Origin: an uncultured Bacillota bacterium
GTDB taxonomy: Bacteria > Bacillota_I > Bacilli_A > RF39 > UBA660
Assembly (NCBI GenBank): GCA_947165195.1
Contig: CAMUZJ010000051.1
Span: forward strand, 1 to 7,512
Length of the DNA: 7,512 bases
Direction: 5' to 3'
The translations under genes and the position numbers were made by a program. The notes below the pieces were generated by a model. That model had not been told where the DNA came from. It saw nothing but the letters and a program-made list of their open reading frames with translations, and ran no database searches. This document shows, piece after piece, positions 1 to 5,758 of this stretch; positions within the stretch are counted from its first letter, which is position 1; each line of letters starts with the position of its first letter.

Positions 1-1
1 T

Positions 2-12
2 TGGTATAGAAT
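2..12 (+). promoter_or_regulatory. Probable -10 region of the serS leader promoter (-35 outside the window)
   Basis: TAGAAT at 7-12 matches the sigma-A -10 consensus at five of six positions. The overlapping TATAGA at 5-10 is preceded by TG at 2-3, as in extended -10 promoters. A start near 18-20 would begin the transcript just upstream of the T-box stem I, as expected. The -35 region cannot be seen, so this is tentative. Confidence 0.35.
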
Positions 13-17
13 AATTA

Positions 18-214
18 CAGAAGTCGATTATTAGAACTAATAATAAGTATCTTTTATGATAGAGAATCCGTGGCAGGTGGAAACGGTATAAAAGACTTAT
101 TTATCTACTCTATAGATGGGTTATACCCCGGTAAATACCGTTATCATGAAAAGTAAAATAAAGGATGGTACCGTGCTGCATGCACTCCTTGTGGTATCAT
201 TCTTTTTGTTTTTT
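18..214 (+). promoter_or_regulatory. T-box riboswitch leader of serS (tRNA-Ser sensing)
   Basis: The leader senses uncharged tRNA-Ser and permits read-through into serS. The T-box core lies at 161-175. The antiterminator is explicit: AAGGA (161-165) pairs with TCCTT (186-190), the seven-base bulge TGGTACC (166-172) carries the UGGU that pairs with the tRNA acceptor end, and GTGC (173-176) pairs with GCAC (182-185). Upstream is a stem I apical domain: an ATGA bulge at 56-59, then CCGT (68-71) pairing with ACGG (82-85) around a GGCAGGTGGAA loop. AATAAGT (43-49) pairs with ACTTATT (96-102) lower in stem I. Two UCU serine triplets lie on the 3' side of the expected specifier loop, at 104-106 and 109-111; the second fits the usual offset better. 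The specifier assignment is inference; the T-box call itself is firm. Confidence 0.9.
163..214 (+). terminator. T-box-controlled intrinsic terminator
   Basis: GGATGGTACC (163-172) can pair over ten positions, two of them G-U, with GGTATCATTC (193-202). It is followed by a T-rich run at 203-214 interrupted by one G. The GTGC/GCAC hairpin sits inside this fold. The stem uses the bases that form the antiterminator bulge, so the two structures are mutually exclusive, as the T-box mechanism requires. Confidence 0.85.
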
Positions 215-229
215 AGAGGTGAAATATAT

Positions 230-271
230 ATGAATGAATTTTGGAAGGATATTGTCTCGGTTAGACAGTAA
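230..271 (+). CDS. Candidate 13-codon leader ORF between the T-box terminator and serS
   Basis: An ATG at 230 opens a reading frame encoding MNEFWKDIVSVRQ and ending in TAA. It is preceded by AGAGGTG (215-221), a good Shine-Dalgarno match spaced eight bases from the ATG. It is transcribed only when the T-box reads through. Its 3' half (251-269) folds into a seven-pair hairpin, GTCT against AGAC at the core, with a CGGTT loop and no T run after it. The single serine is encoded by TCG, a rarely used serine codon in this window. The stop lies 39 bases before serS. There is no homology evidence, and it could be a chance ORF or a degraded remnant. Confidence 0.35.
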   Translation: MNEFWKDIVSVRQ

Positions 272-310
272 AGAAAATTATAAAAAATAAAATAAAGAAA
301 GAGGGATAAT

Positions 311-1597
311 ATGATAGATATTAAATTAATAAGAGAAAATACAGATTTAGTAAAAGAAAATATTAAGAAGAAATTTCAAGATGAGAAATTAAAATTAGTA
401 GATGAAGTAAAAGAATTAGATGTAAAAGTACGTGAAGTACAAGTAAAAGCTGATAACTTAAAAGCAGATAAGAATAAGAAGAGTAGTGAAATTGGTAAAT
501 TAATGGCTCAAGGTAAAAAAGAAGAAGCTGATGCTATTAAAAATGAAATTGCTAAGATGGGCGATGAAATTAAGTCATTAGAAGCAGAACAAGAAGAATT
601 CAATAAGAAAATTAAAGATATTATGATGGTAATTCCAAATATTATGGATCCATCTGTTCCTATTGGAGAAGATGATAGTAAAAATGTAGAGGTACAAAGA
701 TTTGGAGAAGCAAAAGTTCCTACTTATGAAGTACCACATCACGCAGATATTATAGCTAGATTTAATGGACTAGATAAAGAAAGTGCTGGAAGAACTAGTG
801 GAGAAGGATTCTATTATTTAATCGGAGATATCGCAAGACTACATGAAGCAATGCTTGCTTGTGCTAGAGACTTTATGATAGATGCAGGATTTACGTATGC
901 AATACCACCATTTTTGATTCATAGTGATGTAGTAACTGGTGTTATGTCATTCCCAGAGATGGAAGCTATGATGTATAAGATCGAAAATGAAGACTTATAT
1001 TTAATTGGTACTTCAGAGCATTCTATGATTGGTAAATTTAAAGGACAAATCATTGATAGAGCAGAATTACCAATTCATATGACAAGTTATTCTCCATGCT
1101 TTAGAAAAGAGGGTGGAAGTCACGGTCTAGAAGAGAGAGGACTTTACCGTGTCCATCAATTTGAAAAACAAGAAATGATTGTTATCTGTGAACCAGAGGA
1201 GTCAATGGAATGGTATGAAAAAATGTGGAAACTAACGGTTGATTTATTTAGAAGTTGGGATATTCCAGTAAGACAATTAGAGTGTTGTAGTGGAGATTTA
1301 GCTGACTTAAAAGTAAAATCTTGTGATGTAGAAGCTTGGAGCCCTAGACAACAAAAGTATTTTGAAGTAGGTAGTTGTTCTACATTAGGAGATGCTCAAG
1401 CAAGACGTTTAGGTATTCGTGCTAAAGGAGAAAAAGGTACATATTATTTACATACTCTAAATAATACAGTAGTAGCAACTCCTCGTGGATTAATAGCACT
1501 ACTTGAAAATAATTATCAAGAAGATGGAAGTGTCTTAATACCTAAAGTATTACAACCATATATGGGTGGTAAAACAAAGATTACTCCCGTAAAATAA
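311..1597 (+). CDS. serS: Seryl-tRNA synthetase (class II)
   Basis: This enzyme charges tRNA-Ser with serine in the cytoplasm. The 428 residues match the usual SerRS length of about 425. Residues 1-110 form the lysine/glutamate-rich N-terminal coiled-coil arm that grips the long variable arm of tRNA-Ser. The class II core follows: a motif 1 region around IPP (198-200), the serine-pocket TSE (234-236), motif 2 from FRKE (264-267) through GSHG and RVHQFEKQE (280-288), and motif 3 near residues 384-400 with the conserved Arg392. The C-terminal EDGSVLIPKVLQPYMGG is typical of SerRS. The start is set by AAAGAGGG five bases upstream of the ATG. The core differs from the B. subtilis type: GTSEH replaces PTAEV, LEERGLYR replaces the usual RDTRGLIR, and ATPRG replaces AVGRT in motif 3. 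This suggests a divergent SerRS branch, possibly the one found in many clostridia. A T-box controls it, and a terminator follows it directly. Confidence 0.96.
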   Translation: MIDIKLIRENTDLVKENIKKKFQDEKLKLVDEVKELDVKVREVQVKADNLKADKNKKSSEIGKLMAQGKKEEADAIKNEIAKMGDEIKSLEAEQEEFNKKIKDIMMVIPNIMDPSVPIGEDDSKNVEVQRFGEAKVPTYEVPHHADIIARFNGLDKESAGRTSGEGFYYLIGDIARLHEAMLACARDFMIDAGFTYAIPPFLIHSDVVTGVMSFPEMEAMMYKIENEDLYLIGTSEHSMIGKFKGQIIDRAELPIHMTSYSPCFRKEGGSHGLEERGLYRVHQFEKQEMIVICEPEESMEWYEKMWKLTVDLFRSWDIPVRQLECCSGDLADLKVKSCDVEAWSPRQQKYFEVGSCSTLGDAQARRLGIRAKGEKGTYYLHTLNNTVVATPRGLIALLENNYQEDGSVLIPKVLQPYMGGKTKITPVK

Positions 1598-1601
1598 GAA
1601 T

Positions 1602-1624
1602 AGGGCATTTAATATGCTCTTTTT
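1602..1624 (+). terminator. Intrinsic terminator of serS
   Basis: GGGCAT (1603-1608) pairs with ATGCTC (1614-1619), including one G-U pair, around a TTAAT loop. It runs straight into five Ts. It begins five bases after the serS stop codon, so serS is probably monocistronic. Confidence 0.85.
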
Positions 1625-1625
1625 A

Positions 1626-1654
1626 TTGTATTTTCTTGAAATAAAGAGTAAAAT
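1626..1654 (+). promoter_or_regulatory. Candidate sigma-A promoter for the Ser-rich membrane protein gene
   Basis: TTGTAT (1626-1631) and TAAAAT (1649-1654) are separated by exactly 17 bases. The -10 matches five of six consensus positions; the -35 matches only TTG. The site sits between the serS terminator and the next gene's ribosome binding site, GGAAGGGG at 1674-1681. The base composition is very AT-rich, so chance matches are likely. Confidence 0.4.
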
Positions 1655-1689
1655 AATAGCAAATTTATAAAACGGAAGGGGAAAAGAAA

Positions 1690-2919
1690 ATGTCTGAATC
1701 AAATTCTAAAGAGTATTTAAATCAGAAAAGTAGAAAGGAAAAATTAAAACATCTAAGAGATGCTATTGTAATAAGTGGTGCTGCTATATTTTTACTATCT
1801 CCACCAATGTATGCTTTTTCATCTGCTAGTAATTATTCTACAATGATTGCCAAAGGTGGTAGAGGAGGATCATCTCATTCCTCTCATTCTAGTAGTTCTT
1901 CTAGTAAATCATCTTCTAGTAGTAAATCTAGTACAGATTCTTCTTCTAAGAGTTCTGAATCTAAAGCTAGTGATACTACTGAAAAGAAAGATACAGATTC
2001 TTACCATTCTAGTTCTGGTACTACACATAGTTCTTCTAATTCTTCTGTAAATCCTACTCCAAATTATAATACTAATGCAGGAGTAAATTCAAACTCTAGG
2101 TATACTAGTGGTTTTACTTCTTCTAATATTAATCACAATACCAGTAGTACATTAGGAAATAATTCTGCTTTTCAAAGTAATGCCAATGCCTATAATGCAG
2201 CAAGTAGAGTTGATTATTATCACACAGCTTCTAGTCTTTTACCAAAACTTTTATTAGTAGGACTTCTAGTACAAGGATATCATCATTACTCAAACGCTTA
2301 TAATAATCCTAGTCCTACTCCAACTGCTGAAGAAGTTCCTACAGAAGAGGAATTTAAGGAGAGTGTAGAAAGATTATCTTCATCTTCTGATTATCTTTCT
2401 AATGTTAGTGAGGAAGATTTAACAGAAGAAGAAAAAGCATCTATTGTAAAAGATTATGATATTATTACAAGATATACGGAGGCAAACAAAACAAAAGATT
2501 ATAGTACTATTTATACAGAGCTATTAAGTGAAAAGATTGCTTCTTCATTAGAAAAACAAGGAATAAATGATTCTAAAGTAGACTCTGTAGAAGTATTAAA
2601 AGATGGTAATAAGAAGTATATTTCTGTAGATGCAAAAGTTCACAATGATCCAGTAACTTTATTAGGTGGAGGATATTTAGTAGATATTTTTGATGATATG
2701 GCAAATCAAACTTCAGAGCAATTTGATAAAAATATTAAAAAATTGCAGGAAAAAGAAATTACTGTTGATTTGGAAAAGAAATCTATTAATCATTTTTCGC
2801 TAGAACAAAATAATTTTGGTATTGGAGCAGCTGCTATCGTAGGAGGCTTAGCTATTACTGGAGCTGCTGCTTATGGAGTATCTAGAATAGGAAAAAATAA
2901 AGTGAAATTAAAAAAATAA
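1690..2919 (+). CDS. Serine-rich multi-pass membrane protein, unknown function (possibly Tim44-like)
   Basis: I do not recognise a characterised orthologue for this 409-residue protein. A basic N-terminus (KSRKEKLKHLR) precedes a first hydrophobic segment at about 25-42, which could be a membrane anchor or a signal peptide ending near MYA. GGRGG (56-60) and a low-complexity tract follow: 33 of residues 61-120 are serine, with some His and Lys. A Asn/Ser/Tyr-rich linker leads to a second hydrophobic segment at about 183-196. An acidic region (213-250) precedes a mixed alpha/beta-looking domain at about 250-365. Last come a Gly/Ala-rich membrane segment at about 376-397 and a Lys-rich tail. A hydrophobic leader plus GG-Ser/His tract before a domain starting near DYDIITRYTEANKTKDY recalls bacterial Tim44-like or NTF2-like membrane proteins; that is weak inference. 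It has its own promoter and terminator. The start is set by GGAAGGGG eight bases upstream. Confidence 0.85.
   Translation: MSESNSKEYLNQKSRKEKLKHLRDAIVISGAAIFLLSPPMYAFSSASNYSTMIAKGGRGGSSHSSHSSSSSSKSSSSSKSSTDSSSKSSESKASDTTEKKDTDSYHSSSGTTHSSSNSSVNPTPNYNTNAGVNSNSRYTSGFTSSNINHNTSSTLGNNSAFQSNANAYNAASRVDYYHTASSLLPKLLLVGLLVQGYHHYSNAYNNPSPTPTAEEVPTEEEFKESVERLSSSSDYLSNVSEEDLTEEEKASIVKDYDIITRYTEANKTKDYSTIYTELLSEKIASSLEKQGINDSKVDSVEVLKDGNKKYISVDAKVHNDPVTLLGGGYLVDIFDDMANQTSEQFDKNIKKLQEKEITVDLEKKSINHFSLEQNNFGIGAAAIVGGLAITGAAAYGVSRIGKNKVKLKK
1870..2049 (+). repeat. Degenerate TCT/AGT low-complexity tract encoding poly-serine
   Basis: This stretch encodes residues 61-120 of the Ser-rich membrane protein. 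It is built largely from TCT and AGT codons with some TCA and TCC, giving imperfect repeats such as TCTAGTAGT and AGTAAATC. The codon mix uses both serine codon boxes, so the tract is not a simple single-codon expansion. It probably forms an unstructured extracytoplasmic linker. The +1 frame through it also lacks stops (1847-2050), as expected for such a biased tract. Confidence 0.6.
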
Positions 2920-2960
2920 TTGAATATTACGAAATTTAATTTTTCTTTTTGATGACCAAT

Positions 2961-2988
2961 AGAATATGCAGAAAGCATATTCTTTTTT
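2961..2988 (+). terminator. Intrinsic terminator after the Ser-rich protein gene
   Basis: AGAATATGC (2961-2969) pairs perfectly over nine bases with GCATATTCT (2975-2983) around an AGAAA loop. It is followed by a run of Ts to 2988. It lies 42 bases after the stop codon at 2919 and upstream of the next promoter's -10, separating the two transcription units. Confidence 0.9.
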
Positions 2989-3008
2989 GCTAATTTTTGT
3001 GCTATACT
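2980..3008 (+). promoter_or_regulatory. Extended -10 promoter of the unknown soluble protein gene
   Basis: TATACT (3003-3008) matches five of six -10 positions and carries an upstream TG at 3000-3001, giving TGcTATACT. The -35 position at 17 bases spacing (2980-2985) is poor and lies inside the preceding terminator, as is usual for extended -10 promoters. Transcription would start near 3015, just ahead of AGGAGG at 3026-3031. Confidence 0.6.
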
Positions 3009-3038
3009 CTTATTAAGATAAGAGTAGGAGGAAGAAGT

Positions 3039-3677
3039 ATGGTAAAGGTAGATTATATTTCTACAACAGATATTAATAGAGTAGGAAAGATTCATAGTAA
3101 TAAAAAATATATCAATTGGAATTTAAAAGTTGTTGATAATGAATATCGATTTTATCCTCCAATCGTGGTAGATGAGTTGGAAGAAGAAGTAGATGATTTT
3201 GATTTTACAAAAGAAGAAGATGATATTTCTTTTTTAGAAAAATTATTAAGTACTCCTAGTGAGAAAAAAGAAATTCCTATGTTTGGGGAAATTTGGGATA
3301 AAACAGCTAAATTTATTAATGAAGAAAAGTTTCATTTTGTTGGCTATATTGAAGAGACTATTGTAGATAGAAAAAGAAGTAAAATTAAAAAAGGTATGAA
3401 CTGTGTGGCTAGAATAGAAAAATATGATAAAGAAACTGGTAAGCCTAAGAAGAAGAGTAGTAAAGAGATAGATGAAAATATAGAATTATTAAAGGACGAA
3501 GAAAAAGATAATGCTTATAAAGCTCAAAAAATACAAAAAGGAAATAGTGTATTATCTAAAATTAATAAGTTTAAGAATGAGTCAGTAGATAGTGTTTCTG
3601 TTTCAGTAGAACAACTAGATAACAAACAAGATGAGGTAGAAATATTAACAAATGAAGTAGAAATGTTAACTTTTTAA
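3039..3677 (+). CDS. Hypothetical soluble charged protein, 212 residues
   Basis: I do not recognise this protein. The ATG at 3039 follows a perfect AGGAGG (3026-3031) with a seven-base gap. An in-frame TTG at 2997 lies upstream of the -10 element and is not credible. There is no signal peptide or membrane segment, and there is only one cysteine (Cys122). The N-terminal 45 residues look like a small mixed domain (VKVDYISTTDINRVGKI, then a YRFYPPIVVDEL segment). An acidic stretch (46-62) follows, then a middle part with VGYIEETIVDRKRSKIKKG (101-119) and CVARIEKYDKETGKP that could be beta-rich. A lysine-rich helix-prone tail (135-185) and an acidic C-terminus end it. It sits alone between its own promoter and terminator, just upstream of the ydjGHI-like operon, in the place where B. 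subtilis has the PspA paralogue ydjF. It lacks the long uninterrupted coiled coil of PspA, so it is not a disguised PspA. Confidence 0.85.
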   Translation: MVKVDYISTTDINRVGKIHSNKKYINWNLKVVDNEYRFYPPIVVDELEEEVDDFDFTKEEDDISFLEKLLSTPSEKKEIPMFGEIWDKTAKFINEEKFHFVGYIEETIVDRKRSKIKKGMNCVARIEKYDKETGKPKKKSSKEIDENIELLKDEEKDNAYKAQKIQKGNSVLSKINKFKNESVDSVSVSVEQLDNKQDEVEILTNEVEMLTF

Positions 3678-3705
3678 GTAAGAGAAATTTCTTACTTTTT
3701 CTTTT
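3676..3705 (+). terminator. Intrinsic terminator overlapping the end of the unknown soluble protein gene
   Basis: AAGTAAGA (3676-3683) pairs over eight bases with TCTTACTT (3690-3697) around a GAAATT loop. Ts to 3700 and a further TTTT follow. The 5' arm begins inside the TAA stop codon, which makes a very tight gene end. It separates this gene from the operon downstream. Confidence 0.85.
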
Positions 3706-3735
3706 GCATAATAATAGTAATATGAAATTATAATA

Positions 3736-3744
3736 TGATATAAT
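3736..3744 (+). promoter_or_regulatory. Extended -10 promoter of the ydjGHI-like operon
   Basis: TGATATAAT at 3736-3744 is a perfect TATAAT with the TG extension. The -35 region at 17-18 bases spacing is weak (TAGTAA at 3715-3720), consistent with an extended -10 promoter. A start near 3751 would leave about 20 bases of leader before ATG 3772. I see no operator-like palindrome and no recognisable stress-sigma-factor promoter nearby. Confidence 0.65.
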
Positions 3745-3771
3745 CATTTATGATGGGATGTGATAATAGCT

Positions 3772-4824
3772 ATGGATACTTTAGATAATAGATGTCCAGC
3801 TTGTGGTGCGAAAATAGATTTTAATCCTGTTAGTCAGAAATGGGATTGTAAGTATTGTGGTAGTAGCTTTACATTAGAAGAAATGAAAAAGCATGAAAAT
3901 GCTAGCAGTGAAAAAGCAAATACCGTTAAGAAAAATTTACCTAAAGAAGAAGATTTAAAAGGCTTTGATAATTACCGTTGCAAAAACTGTGGTGCAGAAA
4001 TTATAGCAGATGAGACAACAACTGCAACCTTTTGCGTCTACTGCGGAAGTACTGCTATATTAAAAGAGAAAATAGATAAAGGTAGAGCACCTGACTTAAT
4101 TATTCCTTTTAAAAATACTAAAGAAGAGGCTGTTACTGCTTTTAGAAAATTAACAAAACATAAACCTTTGATGCCTAGAAAGTTCAAAGAAGTAACTAAT
4201 ATAAAAAAAATATCTGGGGTTTATATTCCTTTTTGGGCATATGATATAACTGGTAATGGTAAAATTACGTTTACTTGTACCGATGTTACTACATGGAGTG
4301 ATTCTAAATATCATTATACGAAAACTGATCGATATGAAACGACAGTAGATGCTCACTATGATTATGAAAAAGTACTAGCAGATGCATCAAGTAGATTTAA
4401 AGATGAGTTAATGGACTCGATTGAACCTTTTGTATTTAGCGATTTAGTAGATTATAATCATGCTTATTTATCAGGATTTTTAGCAGAAAAATATGATGTA
4501 TCAGAAGAAGATTCCTATGTAAGAGCAAGTGATAGAACGATGAATACATGTGTTGATTTAGCTAGTAGTCAATGTAAACATATGGCTAAAAGTGTAAGAC
4601 AAAATGATATGGTCTTAGAAAAAACAAATACCTATCATATTATGTTACCAGTGTGGATGGTAAATATAAATTATAATGATAAAATTTATACTTTTGCTGT
4701 AAATGGCCAAACTGGTAAAATGGTAGGTGATATCCCTATAGGAAAGAAAGAGACAATTATTTGGACAATAGGAATCTTTATTGCATTACTAATTGTTGGA
4801 TATTTGTTTTTATTATTAAAGTAG
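3772..4824 (+). CDS. ydjG: YdjG-like double zinc-ribbon membrane protein
   Basis: This 350-residue protein has two N-terminal zinc ribbons: Cys8/Cys11 with Cys26/Cys29, and Cys70/Cys73 with Cys88/Cys91. A long domain follows (about 105-322) with GVYIPFWAYD (149-158) and LPVWMVNINYNDK (292-304), motifs I associate with the TFIIB-type zinc-ribbon proteins often misannotated as PriA-like helicases. One membrane segment at about 328-348 ends the protein, so the bulk is cytoplasmic if the C-terminal end is out. In B. subtilis, YdjG and YdjH form a membrane complex that recruits YdjI (family knowledge). I place the start at ATG 3772, with GTGAT (3760-3764) pairing to the 16S tail seven bases upstream; GTG 3760 in the same frame would add four residues but would have its Shine-Dalgarno too close. 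It is the first gene of the operon and ends ten bases before the next start. No helicase motifs are present. Confidence 0.88.
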   Translation: MDTLDNRCPACGAKIDFNPVSQKWDCKYCGSSFTLEEMKKHENASSEKANTVKKNLPKEEDLKGFDNYRCKNCGAEIIADETTTATFCVYCGSTAILKEKIDKGRAPDLIIPFKNTKEEAVTAFRKLTKHKPLMPRKFKEVTNIKKISGVYIPFWAYDITGNGKITFTCTDVTTWSDSKYHYTKTDRYETTVDAHYDYEKVLADASSRFKDELMDSIEPFVFSDLVDYNHAYLSGFLAEKYDVSEEDSYVRASDRTMNTCVDLASSQCKHMAKSVRQNDMVLEKTNTYHIMLPVWMVNINYNDKIYTFAVNGQTGKMVGDIPIGKKETIIWTIGIFIALLIVGYLFLLLK

Positions 4825-4829
4825 GTGAT
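4823..4829 (+). promoter_or_regulatory. Ribosome binding site of the TPM-domain gene
   Basis: AGGTGAT at 4823-4829 matches the extended anti-Shine-Dalgarno complement and overlaps the TAG stop of the preceding gene. It lies five bases before ATG 4835 and rules out the in-frame TTG at 4829, which is within it. The arrangement favours translational coupling of the two proteins. Confidence 0.75.
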
Positions 4830-4834
4830 TGAGA

Positions 4835-5734
4835 ATGAAAAAGAAATTATGGATGTTTTTATTATTAATTGGTCTAGTTTGCTCATTCAATGTTAGAGAT
4901 GTTTATGCTAGTACAAATACATTTGAAAGAACAAATGAAAATTTATTAGTACAAGATTATATTAGTGTAAATGATTCGAATATAAATGATATTTTAAATA
5001 CTCCAGCAGTAGATGCTAGTGAAAAAATATATGATTTTGCAGATTTGTTTTCTGATAGTGAAGAGTCTAAATTATATGATAAAGTTCTAAATTATATTAG
5101 AGAGTCTAAGTTAGATATGGCTATTGTTACGATTAATGAAAATAATAAGATGGATTCAACTGCTTATGCAGATGATTTTTATGATTATAATGACTTTGGC
5201 TATGAGAATAGTAATAGTGGATTATTATTCTTAATTGATATGGATAATCGAGAAATCTATATTACTACTACTGGGGATGGTATTGATAAGTATCCAGATA
5301 GTGTAATTAATTCTATTTTAGATTATGTTTATACTTTTATGTCTAATGAAAAATATTATGAAGGATGTAGTAGTTTTTTAAGTTTAGCTTCTTCTTATGC
5401 TTCTCTTGATTCTTCACAGTATTCAAGCTATACTATTAATAGCAATGGTCAATTAGTAAAAAATTATAGACCATTGGCTATTGTTTTGATATTTGCTATT
5501 GTAGGAGATGCTATTATTATATTTATTATGGTTAGAATGAATAAAATGGTATTTAAAGCAGCTTCTTCAAGACAATATTTAAATAATAAGACGAAAAGTG
5601 CGAAAGTAATTAAAGAAACCTTCTTAGGAAGTCATGTTAGTAAGGTAAAAATAGAAAGTGATAGTTCTTCTGGAGGAGGAATCCATACAAGTGGGGGAGG
5701 AGTCTCTCACGGTGGTGGAGGGCACAAATTTTAA
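4835..5734 (+). CDS. ydjH: YdjH-like secreted/membrane-anchored TPM-domain protein
   Basis: This 299-residue protein starts with a signal peptide: KKK, a hydrophobic core at residues 5-18 and a probable cleavage site after VYA (23-25). A TPM domain follows at about 63-190, with the typical IYDFADLFSDSEESKLYDKV opening (65-84), a buried MAIVTI strand (95-100), and a DDFYDY...FGYENSNSGLLFLID block (113-135) before IYITTTGDG (141-149). A transmembrane segment at about 213-233 is followed by a basic stretch and a C-terminal tail rich in Gly, Ser and His (276-299), ending GGGGHKF. This tail is characteristic of YgcG/YdjH-type TPM proteins. The TPM domain should be extracytoplasmic and the tail cytoplasmic (inference from the segments). 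In B. subtilis, YdjH pairs with YdjG. Its start lies ten bases after the ydjG-like stop; 24 bases separate it from the SPFH gene. Confidence 0.9.
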   Translation: MKKKLWMFLLLIGLVCSFNVRDVYASTNTFERTNENLLVQDYISVNDSNINDILNTPAVDASEKIYDFADLFSDSEESKLYDKVLNYIRESKLDMAIVTINENNKMDSTAYADDFYDYNDFGYENSNSGLLFLIDMDNREIYITTTGDGIDKYPDSVINSILDYVYTFMSNEKYYEGCSSFLSLASSYASLDSSQYSSYTINSNGQLVKNYRPLAIVLIFAIVGDAIIIFIMVRMNKMVFKAASSRQYLNNKTKSAKVIKETFLGSHVSKVKIESDSSSGGGIHTSGGGVSHGGGGHKF

Positions 5735-5758
5735 AATATTTAAGAAAAGAGGATTTTT

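Noticed and set aside
27..44. Perfect inverted repeat ATTATTA/TAATAAT around GAAC
   Set aside because: It falls on the 5' strand of T-box stem I, and AT-only arms are likely by chance. It may be an alternative fold of the leader rather than an operator.
1636..1641. TTGAAA as a -35 for the Ser-rich protein gene
   Set aside because: No acceptable -10 lies 16-18 bases downstream; TTGTAT/TAAAAT with a 17-base spacer fits better.
1847..2050. + strand 67-codon frame rich in Leu/Val
   Set aside because: It is the out-of-frame reading of the TCT/AGT serine tract and has no independent ribosome binding site.
2997..3038. Upstream TTG start for the unknown soluble protein, adding 14 residues
   Set aside because: This region holds the -10 element and the AGGAGG site; the ATG at 3039 has ideal spacing, so the TTG lies upstream of the likely transcript start.
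2871..3095. Reverse-strand open frame, and similar ones at 4150-4356, 4686-4886, 6566-6790 and 7059-7250
   Set aside because: All lie antisense to convincing genes or across a terminator, have shadow-like composition (Ile/Ser/Thr-rich), and lack supporting signals.
3039..3677. Unknown soluble protein as a divergent PspA (YdjF)
   Set aside because: PspA is an almost wholly helical coiled coil of about 220 residues. This protein has beta-prone, proline- and glycine-containing segments (for example residues 34-45 and 97-130).
3760..3771. GTG start for the YdjG-like gene
   Set aside because: GTGAT here fits better as the ribosome binding site for ATG 3772. With a GTG start, the nearest G-rich motif would be too close. 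Not fully excluded.
3772..4824. Zinc-ribbon protein as a PriA-type DNA helicase
   Set aside because: No Walker A/B or helicase motifs are present, and it has a C-terminal membrane segment. That label is a common misannotation from the cysteine motifs.
4829..4834. TTG start for the TPM-domain gene
   Set aside because: It lies inside or directly against the AGGTGAT ribosome binding site, and ATG 4835 begins a clean signal peptide.
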